18,138 nucleotides of DNA from Phoronis ovalis. Taxonomy: Eukaryota; Phoronida; Phoronidae. A model generated the notes under the pieces. The model saw only the letters and a program-made list of their open reading frames with translations. It made no database searches and was not told where the DNA came from. The stretch is taken from positions 1-18,138 of the forward strand of contig JAOXYB010018761.1 in NCBI GenBank assembly GCA_028565635.1. The letters run 5' to 3'. The position numbers were made by a program, and so were the translations under genes. Below, in pieces: positions 10,258-18,138 of this stretch (positions within the stretch are counted from its first letter, which is position 1; every line of letters starts with the position of its first letter).

Positions 10258-11819
10258 CCACCAATCCATAATCACACACTTATTTCCTAGTATTTGAACA
10301 CTTTTTCCGGTTCTCGCACTAAAATTCTTTCTTCTCGAAGTCATTTCTGTGGACTCGCATAAGTTGCCAGGAACATGAACAGTTTCCGGAAACTTGAGCC
10401 CACAGAAAAAGAATACATGGTCAATAGATTGTCAGGCAGTAAAAATTCAAAATTCATTTAAGTAAATATATGGCACATAAAGATATTTCGAACAAAACAC
10501 TAACCTGTAAGTAATAGAAAAAACCCCAGATTAAATCAAATTTCACAACACTTGTGAGATCTATATTGAATTGAAGGCTGTATGGTATGTAAATCGATTT
10601 AAATACGGCAGATAATCCTTTAAAGTCCAAGGTGGCATTGAAATAGCTAATTTCTTATGTAATAATTTGTTGAATACAGGTATGTCATTTAGACACATCG
10701 TCAACTCATGTAAGCAACACTATACTTTGTTAAATTTACATGATATATATATAAAATATAATATTATTTCAAGAAAATAAAGCTGTGACATTTGTGGCAT
10801 ATTCATCGTTTGTAATGTACTTGAAAATAGCATAAGACTTTAAAAAAGTTTTTGTGTGTAAAACAACAAATTGTTTGTCATATAATTACAAGTGAGGGTA
10901 ACCTAGAAGTGATTTCACTGCCTGGCTGATATGCCTTGGCTCGGTATATTTGATGCCATGAGCATGTGTTGAAAGCATATCATGAATTGTTATCCCTTTG
11001 CCTACTCTTGTCAAAAATATACTATTCAGGTGCCAATTATGGCTGTTGTAGTCTGTTATGTAAGAAGAATGCTGTAAAAGACAGGGGCCAAACTTAGGCT
11101 TTAAACTATGACCAAGATATTTTTTAGAGTTCCCAGTTGTTGTATACATATTTCATTCGGAATTCACATTTGTCTGGTATATGAATATTGATAGAAGGAA
11201 TGGTGATGGATTAAAGGCATGAAAATTACTTGGATAGTGTAAGACATGAAATAAACACGAATCCCTACAGAAACAAATTGAAATAAAAATCATTAATATG
11301 TGTAATATGTTTCTGTTTTTGCAGCCTATCAATCATTATACATGTGATGAAATATCAAATAACAGTTACAGAAGTTTTAGTAATTTTTAATAACCAGGTA
11401 TGGTGAATGAGCTATACATAACAAGTATACATCTTTCTTTTAGCTAAACATTGAACCAAATGCACTGGGATCATGCGCAAAACAAACATTTCCGTATATT
11501 TATTCTGCTGATGCGTTTTTAGTTAAAAAAATATCGAAGTTAGCTTTCAGGAATATACATGATAGATTGTACTCTTTTATTCCTGGTAATAAAGTGATCT
11601 AGCCTGGATTTTGTAACTTATTAAATATGGGTCTTGTCCACAAAAATAAATTCTGTAACAGAGATGAATTCCCATATGTACTATTGTCGGCTCCTGTTTG
11701 ACTTCCTGGCAACTTACGAGAGTTTGTGCAGATGACGGTTCGAGTAACAGGAGTTTCGGTGCGAAAACCGGGAAAGTGTTCGAATACTAGGAAATAGTTG
11801 CGCTAATGTTGATTGATGG
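10258..11819. mobile_element. 1.56-kb span bounded by 117-bp diverged inverted repeats
   Basis: The left arm (10258-10374) and right arm (11703-11819) are reverse complements at roughly three quarters of positions. The best blocks read TATTTCCTAGTATT, GAACACTTT, a CCGGTT or CGGTTTT core, and GTTGCCAGGAA. Both arms are GC-richer than the DNA between them. No clean target duplication is visible, so the true ends may lie a few bases outside. The interior has one 87-codon open frame (10886-11149, minus) without a transposase motif I recognise. It is most simply an old non-autonomous DNA transposon with long inverted ends; an ancient inverted duplication is the alternative. Confidence 0.65.
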
Positions 11820-12411
11820 TCGATAATTATGCCTTCATTGCAATGCTTTTCAGGTCATATAACAGAAAAAAAGTTTTACAGGGAAATGTTAAAACAAAAT
11901 AACCAACTTTATTGCAAATATGCAGCTGTTGAAATGATAATGCGGAACTATAAGCTTTATTACCATTCCTGGGTAATCAACATACATTTATTTAATTGAA
12001 AAGTAGGCAATTAAAATCAATGTGTTTAAATATACCTATAGAACACCATAAAAAATATACATTAGACACTTTAAAATCACATATTTGCAGTATAGTAGAT
12101 TAATTTTGTCACAAACATTGTTACAAACAAATCGGTTACAGAGATCAATTTAAGCAATTAGGAATGATCCACAATTGATTGCATCAAAGTCCAAGTAACC
12201 ATTTACGTGTTCCTGCCTCTTTGTCATATAATGGTAACAATTATTTTTATAAGAACTTGGTGGAGTCATTGGTCATAAAACGAAATCTTGTATATGAACG
12301 ATGATGCAGTTCTTTGGTGATTCATTCACAAAATATGACATGCTAAGAATGTTTGGGTTTGCCACCTTTGGCTCCACCAAATGCAGGCAAACAAAAAAGA
12401 AGCCTATTATT

Positions 12412-12417
12412 TTTATT
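12412..12417 (-). terminator. Candidate polyadenylation signal of TRMT10A
   Basis: TTTATT on the plus strand reads AATAAA on the minus strand, about 240 bases beyond the TRMT10A stop codon (12654-12656). It is the first clear hexamer I see downstream, and it would give a 3' untranslated region of about 250-270 bases. Confidence 0.4.
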
Positions 12418-12653
12418 AAAGAGAATTACTTTGTAGGCTTATGAAATGTAGATACATCCCTAACATATCAGAATGATATTAAACATGATCTGAATTGATG
12501 CAGTATGATAAATAATGCTCACAAAAACAAAACTTTGACTGAGTGTAGCAGTATTCATGAGCATCACAAAATATCTCATTAAAATTATATTAAGCAAAAA
12601 AGTTGCTAATTGAATAATTTGTTTTGCAATTCTGTTGTTATTTGGGATTTCTC

Positions 12654-15600
12654 CTAATCCAAAGAATTGCTATCACATTCAGATTTTTGTTCATTCGTTA
12701 CCTGAGTATGCAAATCATTGTGTCTTTGATCTTGACCTAGATCAGTGTCATTATTAATCAACTTTGCTATAGCCTGTTTTCTTTGTGGAATAACTTCAAA
12801 AAAAGAATTTCTCCAATTCTTATTCTCCATAAATCGCAGAATAATTTCATAGACTGAAAAATATGCAAACTGTTGATGCATTAACTTTTCAAAAACAATC
12901 CACTCTTATAATGTCGTTAAGTAATCAAATTTATCTTGATTTTGATAGTTTCAAGAAAAGATATGGGTGACAAAGTTGTCTTGACAAAACTGAATTCAGA
13001 CTCAAATTCTAGAAAACAGTAAATAAGTGTTGGTGGTATTCATATACTTGAAATTTGATAAAGCCAGAACAGTGCTGACTTAAGGACTCCAGGTACATTG
13101 TGAAACTGCTATTTGACTGTAACTTTATTAATTTTCATAATCAAAATGAAGAGATATACATGAAAAATTATACATTTTTGCAAAGTTTATACATCAATGT
13201 TTTTTGAATTCAAAAGACTAAATGTTGAAAATAATTCTCATGATCTGATTAGCAGCCATTTTGGAAAAATAATTATGTCAAAAACCCTTGCACCTACAAA
13301 GCGGATTTGTACAGTTTAAAATATTAACTTTTTAAAATGTAAATTTTTATGTCTATCTCTGTTTATTTATAAAACATACGCAGAAATATATAATACACCT
13401 CTTTGCATCTAGAGACCTTAAAAGATGTTTTGCCGAATATATGTATTAGCAGATGGAGAAAAATGCCTCCCCCCATCTGGTGACTGCAATTATTTGTTAA
13501 AGACCAGTTATTATCTCACCATGATTTATAGCTAGCACTTTTCGTGTTTTCATTTCTAGAAATTCTCCAATTGGCAACTGCGCATGTACTATGCCTTTCT
13601 CTTCCGCAAGTTTATGACATAATCCCTGCAAAAAAAATTATTTCACGTAATCTAGCAGACGCAATTACACCCCAATAAAGGTGCAGCCCAGACAAGAGTT
13701 GTGATGAGAAAAATATGGATTCCTTTCCAGTAATATTATAGATTCGTGAAAAATCCGTATTACATTCTGAAACTTTATATAACATTCAGGCTAGACAGGA
13801 TATTTTTAGACCCATGTGCAAAATGAAACCGCATCAAAATCTATCATACATTATTATGGACCATTTTTAAATCGCACCTTTATTTTTTAAGGAAATATAC
13901 AGTTAATCTTTCTTTAAAGATCAACAAGTAAGGATTATGCACAGAATTTACAATTTGGTCATATAAAATACTGGGAGTATCATTACTTGTTAAAAACATA
14001 CTTAACAAGAATTTAGATCCACCCAGTTTTCCAGTGGGACATACCTTATGATTGTAATAAGCATAATTAAATTTCAAACACTTCATACACAAGTCTGAAT
14101 ATACGACTAGAACATGGCCTGAATGTTGAAGTTTCAGAAAGCATTTATTCTGTGTGAAAAAAAATACAGATATTTCAAGAATTTTTATTTAAAACCATAG
14201 CGAGAGTCTTTATAATATTAACACAATCACATACATCTATATATATTATTAATAAATACATTTTACCTTGTGGTGATTATGATCTACCAGTCCTCCTATA
14301 ATATAAGTCTTTGTTTCATCTAGTTCAAGGAGCACATTATCCGATTCACTGCTAAGGTAAACAACATTCTCCTTACCAAATATCTGTATATAGTTTTCAG
14401 TTTTATAATAAATCTAGGGTGGAAAAAATACAGAAATGAAAAGGAGAGAAGAAATCATACATTAAAGTTTAAGATTATTTTAAATAATACTGTGGATGGC
14501 CTGTTTTCTAAAATACTAAGATATGCAGTAAATGGCAACCACCAACATTTTTTATTTAAGAATTTGATAGGTTTTGGTAATGGTAATACTGTCTTTTGAT
14601 CTCAAGGATTTTCTTGATACTCACATCCCAACTATTGTAATCACCAATACTTTTCATTTTTTCCAGGGTTTTACATCCTAAACTTGTTAAGTAAAACTAC
14701 AAAAAAGAAAACATGAAGTAACTAAAAGCACACAAAATTCTTTTAAGTATTTTGTAATTATAATTGAAATATTTGTCAGTCAGTGTTAAAACACTAACTG
14801 ACAAATATTTCAATTATAATACTGTCTCAATTGATTTTCAATTTTACAGAACATACACTTAACCTTTAAACACAAAATGGGTCCACATATTCATACGTGC
14901 TGATCGGAAATAGTACTTTTACAGGTAATTTAAATACAAAATAATGCTTAGTAATAAGATTTTCTTAGTAGCAAATACCTGCAATGGCTCTTCTGCTCTC
15001 CTATTGACAGCATAACACCTCTGAATTTGTTTTACCAACATTGCAACATCCTACATAATCGAAAAATAATAATACAGATCAAAAGAAGTCTGTCCATTTA
15101 TCAACATTCTGACACCCCTGTTTGTGTATGTAAAGAGGAAGTCTACTTACAAATTAATTTCAGACGTCCCTTTCATGCACAGGTTTATGAACAATACCCT
15201 GGGACAAACATAGATGCAAGCTTCTCATATATTCAGAAAACTAGACCTAGAAAAATATTCCCTTGAATAAATGAGCACTAATTGATGAATTTGCAAATCA
15301 GGGAAAAAAATTTATACAGCAAAAGTATTTACATAATTCTATAGGTCTTAAATTGTGAAGTATTGACTAGCAATTCTGTTTACAACAATTCCTTTCTGGT
15401 ATTATAAAAGTGTATACTTTTATTTTTTTAAATAAAATAATGAAAATGGTAAACTACAAAATTTATTCTCTAAGCTCTCCACCTTATCAGTCATGAGATC
15501 ATCAAATGAGCAATCAATTGCAACTTGTAATTTACAAGTCGATTTCTCCATAGTTTTGTGCTTCAAACTTTTTCTACTGGGGCCAAGATCTTCTCCACGG

Positions 15601-16307
15601 GCTCGGGCATCTTTTTTCTTCTCTTTTCTTCGTTTGCGCCATTCTTTTCTAAAATGTCAGAGGAGTTTATTACACATTTTTCAGTACACAAAGTTTCAGT
15701 GAATTATTTTGTTTCTATTGAACTAAGTACAGCACAAACTATTCAGCTACTAATAAGCTAGTTTTTTCAATGATTACTTTTATATTAAAAAATATATGTC
15801 AAGCTTAAGACAGTGATTATTATTCAATACATATAATTTTATATGCTTAAATAAACATTATAACCAGATAACTGCTAATTGCTAGTTGGTGTTGTTTTCA
15901 CTTCTTTGTCATAAAAAATATTAAGAAGCATCTTACATAACAACATCCTTATTTAACAGCTTGTTTCTAAATTACCTTTTCAAAACTCGTTTTTCAAGAA
16001 ACTGCTCCTGCCTTTGAATGCGCTTTTGTTGCTTTTTGGAAACTGTAGGAGCTTTAAGTCCACATTCGTCAGATGCATTTATATCACTGTTGGATTTAAT
16101 ATCATCAGTTTGATTAATATTAGTCATTGCACTAAGTTGACCTTTATCCTCTAGAGAACCCAAATCCTGATTTGTAGGGCATTCTAATTCACCATCAATT
16201 ACTATACTCAATATTTGTGACTGGTCATAACTGTTGCTATTTTGGCTGGAATCAGTATGCTGGTCCAATTTACGTTTCTTTGCACATAAACCTGTTTCAG
16301 TATCCAT
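12654..16307 (-). CDS. TRMT10A: tRNA (guanine(9)-N1)-methyltransferase, TRMT10A
   Basis: Coding exons in transcript order: 16307-15976, 15648-15483, 15050-14979, 14696-14625, 14413-14267, 13625-13520 and 12853-12654 (TAG). All have GT-AG borders and consistent phases, giving 1095 nt and 364 residues; the human protein is about 339. This SPOUT-fold enzyme transfers methyl from S-adenosylmethionine to N1 of G9 in tRNAs. The first ~110 residues are polar and poorly conserved. A basic stretch follows (SKKQQKRIQ... and [12 protein letters not shown]), as expected for tRNA binding and nuclear targeting. The catalytic domain shows IDCSFDDLM (155-163), [20 protein letters not shown] across the exon 3/4 join, [17 protein letters not shown] (253-263, with Asp258 at the place of the proposed general base of yeast Trm10), AQLPIGEF (278-285) and VLAINHVYEI. 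QIQRCYAxNRR and LVDHNHHKG fit TRMT10A rather than TRMT10B or the mitochondrial TRMT10C. The start ATG has A at -3 and G at +4, with an in-frame TAG 12 bases upstream. Another ORF ends 33 nt before it. Confidence 0.96.
14757..14820. repeat. 64-bp near-perfect palindrome in a TRMT10A intron
   Basis: Arms 14757-14780 and 14797-14820 are perfect 24-bp reverse complements. Inside, AGTGTT (14782-14787) pairs with AACACT (14790-14795) around a two-base AA loop, leaving a single C/A mismatch (14781, 14796). As RNA, either strand could fold into a hairpin of about 31 positions with one mismatch. It lies between TRMT10A coding exons 3 and 4. It could be a tiny palindromic MITE, a hairpin-RNA source or a replication-made inverted duplication. 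Confidence 0.95.
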
Positions 16308-16340
16308 GATATTGATATTCTATGCTTTAAAAGTTTCCTG
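16308..16340 (-). other. 33-nt intercistronic gap between the small ORF and TRMT10A
   Basis: On the minus strand the TAA of the upstream ORF (16343-16341) is followed by 33 bases and then the TRMT10A ATG (16307). The only AG that might act as an acceptor (in ATTAACAGG, just after the TAA) lacks a pyrimidine tract. The two reading frames therefore seem to lie on one continuous exon, 16548-15976. A trans-splice acceptor cannot be excluded, but its sequence would be poor. Confidence 0.75.
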
Positions 16341-16940
16341 TTAATTCAGTTTGGGAAATTTTGGCTTACTCCACAGCCTCAAAGAATTTCTTCTCTTTCG
16401 TGTTGAAACAACTTGATGCTCTTGGGTAACCTCGTTCCTATCACTACCTGTTGCACTTATATCTTGAACCATAGAATTCTCATCTGCAATAGGTTCGTCA
16501 GTATCTTCTTGTGTTTTCTTGTTAGTTTTAAGTTCTCGTTTTATAGCTCTAAAACAAATCATTGGAAAAGTCAACAAAAGAAAGCAGGTATTGCTTAGAA
16601 ATAGAGAAAGGCAAGAGACTGCATGACAATCACACAAACAAACAAATAAACAAGAATGTGAAAAATCTGTGAAATTATTAAAAATATGTACATTTATTGT
16701 AAACTTCAACCACTTTATCATATCTTGGGGCTATGGTGAAGTTTTGGATTACCTTAATCTCAATTTTTTCAATCGTTTTTTCTCTTTCATATATTTTCTT
16801 CTTCCCTCTTCTCTGAACTGTTGTTTTAATTCATTGTATTCAGCTTCTATTTCAACTTGTACTTGTTTGGAATCGAAGTCAGCCTCTGACTCAGAATTAC
16901 TTTCGCTAGCTGAACTTAAAACCATAGGCTCTTCTGCCAT
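16341..16940 (-). CDS. Unidentified 131-residue charged protein upstream of TRMT10A
   Basis: Two coding exons, 16940-16753 and 16548-16341 (TAA), join cleanly (TTAAG then GTAATC; acceptor TTTTAG) and give 131 residues. I do not recognise the family. The N-terminus is acidic and serine-rich (SSASESNSESEADFD), with many potential CK2-type sites. A strongly charged, probably helical segment follows (EAEYNELKQQFREEGRRKYM, then KEKKRLKKLRLR and AIKRELK), then a polar linker. The C-terminus is basic and aromatic (TRKRRNSLRLWSKPKFPKL). The basic clusters suggest a nuclear or nucleic-acid-binding protein; that is inference. The chosen ATG has A at -3 and G at +4. The exon opens at an acceptor (CTGTTCTAG, exon from 16979) and the frame stays open back to it, so a longer N-terminus from an upstream exon is possible, but I found no such exon. 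There is no signal peptide or membrane segment. Confidence 0.65.
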
Positions 16941-17574
16941 ACTCCCCCAATAACAATCATTGCTTCTGGAGCCCAAGTCCTAGAACAGGATAAAAACAAT
17001 AGGAAGAAAATCAAAGGATAGAAATACCACGAAAGACTGCAATTCATTGTAACACGAAATGAGAAAATATGCTTTCCAACTGAAAATAAATTGAGGAAAT
17101 ACACCAATACACAGTGGAGTTATTAATTAGTCGGCCATTCTAGTCAAATTCATCAGATTGATAAAGGCTTCAAACAAAGTCAAAATCTATGCCCGTATAT
17201 TCAGTAAATTTTTCAATGACAGAAAAATATTATACAGTAAGTTATAAAGGTTTGAGAAAAAGGAGGTGGCATCCCGGTGACAACAATTGTGTCACGATTT
17301 ATTTTTTCCTAAAGTTTAGCTTCAGTACCCTAATGTACCTCCCAGGGTTCTACTGGTTTGTACTCTATGGGAAATAAATGCATTTTGCATACTGCATATC
17401 TAGACACTAGTGCCAACTTAAATAATTGGCTATATAAACCAAATTACGAGTGGCCCTGCAAGTGTCCAGATTCCTTAACCTCGAGTCATAACCACTTATT
17501 GCCTTTCGTTATCTAAGCCCTAGACTCAAGTGTTAATTTTTCCCCTAGGCTTAAAAGTTATAATCTGCTGGTAC

Positions 17575-17909
17575 ATGGGAAGTGGAAAAAGGAGACTTCG
17601 TACCTTTTGCCACCCACTCGAAAAGCTTGGTGGAATTTAGCACACCGTTTGCCAAATGAAGGGGTTGTAATGAGTATGATAAATTATTTTTGTTTAAATA
17701 ATATTGAGGATACTGGGTTTTTTTCTGTATCTATGTCAACTAGTTATAATTTAGTTATGGCTGCAGAGATATCATGCCTCACACCTGGAAAGATTTTGTG
17801 TGCAGACTGTGTGTGCGCAGTATGGAAGTTTGTGTGTGGGGCAAGAATGCGGGAGGGGGTCATCGCCCTAAGACGGAATTCCAAGGGAACTTCTTCAGGA
17901 ACATTTTGA
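17575..17909 (+). pseudogene. Possible decayed ORF with cysteine pairs (transposon-like)
   Basis: From ATG 17575 one frame reads KRRLRTFCHPLEKLGG and then stops. Another frame, open until 17909, continues to SCLTPGKILCADC. A Cys-His-Pro-Leu block followed at some distance by a PGxxLCxxC block recalls a cysteine-rich N-terminal domain in repetitive ORFs of marine invertebrates. That is a memory-based resemblance, not a match I can show. The two blocks are in different frames, with no convincing intron between them. The 3' part is TG-rich and may be low complexity. Confidence 0.2.
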
Positions 17910-18051
17910 ATGTTTTGGTGTCTTTTCTAGGTTATGCAATAATCTAGTCCTGAATCTGGTGCATTTTAAAGTTTTACCATGCAATTCAATGTGCGAGTTA
18001 GTTATGACGTAGTGCCGTTATTGTGTGAGAAAGCAAGGACATGCTTAACAG

Positions 18052-18138
18052 ATTCAAATCAAAATCAAATCAAATCAGTTTATTTAAAGTCAGTTTGAGC
18101 ATAACAGACAAACACTAGCCATAGGCTAATATCACTGA
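18052..18138 (-). mobile_element. (AAATC)n tail, possible 3' end of a non-LTR retrotransposon
   Basis: 18052-18078 is a short AAATC/AAAATC tandem. On the minus strand the order is unique sequence (GCTCAAACTGACTTTAAA), an AATAAA-like hexamer, then (TGATT)n. This is the usual build of a LINE or SINE 3' end with a simple-repeat tail. The body runs off the right edge, so no reverse transcriptase can be checked. Confidence 0.4.

Larger units (their letters stand above)
8675..12411. other. Intergenic region between two convergent genes
   Basis: No exon of either neighbouring gene falls here. It contains a 331-bp MITE (9292-9622) and a 1.56-kb span bounded by inverted repeats (10258-11819). The rest is AT-rich and featureless to my reading. 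One 87-codon open frame lies inside the second element (10886-11149, minus) and is discussed in the findings. Confidence 0.6.
16980..18138. other. Region upstream of the minus-strand transcript
   Basis: 16980-17010 is the pyrimidine-rich acceptor region (on the minus strand) of the first recognisable exon of the small ORF. The 5' untranslated exon and promoter should lie to its right, here or beyond the window. I could not fix them. A donor-like AAAAG followed by GTACGA (minus strand, near 17603) is a weak candidate. The remainder holds a possible decayed transposon ORF (17575-17909) and an (AAATC)n tail at the right edge. Confidence 0.5.

Noticed and set aside
13450-13479. Short hairpin CAGATGG / CCATCTG in a TRMT10A intron
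   Set aside because: Seven-base arms with a 16-base loop are expected by chance in a window of this size.
13880-14092. 70-codon minus-strand open frame in a TRMT10A intron
   Set aside because: The flanking TRMT10A exons (ending 14267 and starting 13625) join in phase without it and reproduce the known family sequence order.
15027-15266. 79-codon plus-strand open frame
   Set aside because: It partly overlaps TRMT10A coding exon 3 in antisense and otherwise lies in intron; no motif or splice context.
15493-15761. Overlapping plus-strand open frames of 67-69 codons
   Set aside because: They are antisense to TRMT10A coding exon 2, which carries the basic stretch and IDCSFDDLM.
16413-16953. Plus-strand open frames of 61 and 94 codons
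   Set aside because: They run antisense to the two exons of the small ORF upstream of TRMT10A and read hydrophobic, low-information peptides.
1-18138. CRISPR array, tRNA or rRNA gene, bacterial operon signals
   Set aside because: No regularly spaced identical repeats, no cloverleaf-like segment and no rRNA-like block were seen. The gene structure is clearly eukaryotic.

Overview
The window is AT-rich nuclear DNA from an animal. Its genes are cut by GT-AG introns with pyrimidine-rich acceptors, and short transposon-like repeats lie between and inside them. The two identifiable genes are animal families, and one (the TBATA/Spatial family) is linked in vertebrates to testis and ciliated tissue. 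The long AT-rich introns and G/C-run repeats suggest a marine invertebrate. A lophotrochozoan such as a bivalve is my best guess, but nothing in the sequence proves it.

Layout: 1-130 is a C-run repeat cut by the window edge. 131-3653 is non-coding as far as I can see. 3655-8653 (+) is a seven-exon gene of the TBATA/C4orf17 (Spatial) family, modelled at about 568 residues. Its sixth exon carries two compensating single-base frameshifts. 8675-12411 is intergenic and holds two inverted-repeat elements: a 331-bp MITE with a 9-bp target duplication, and a 1.56-kb span with 117-bp diverged inverted ends. 12654-16307 (-) is a complete seven-exon TRMT10A, a tRNA m1G9 methyltransferase of 364 residues. 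A 64-bp near-perfect palindrome sits in one of its introns. 16341-16940 (-) is a two-exon ORF for an unrecognised 131-residue charged protein. It ends 33 nt before the TRMT10A start, apparently in the same exon. The right end (16980-18138) is intergenic, with a possible decayed transposon ORF and an (AAATC)n tail like the 3' end of a non-LTR retrotransposon.

How the genes relate: the Spatial-family gene and TRMT10A face each other tail to tail. From memory, C4orf17 and TRMT10A are also convergent neighbours in human, so this looks like old conserved linkage. The small ORF and TRMT10A appear to share one exon on the minus strand, which points to a two-cistron transcript, an alternative promoter or a trans-splicing arrangement. 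This is the most unusual feature of the window.
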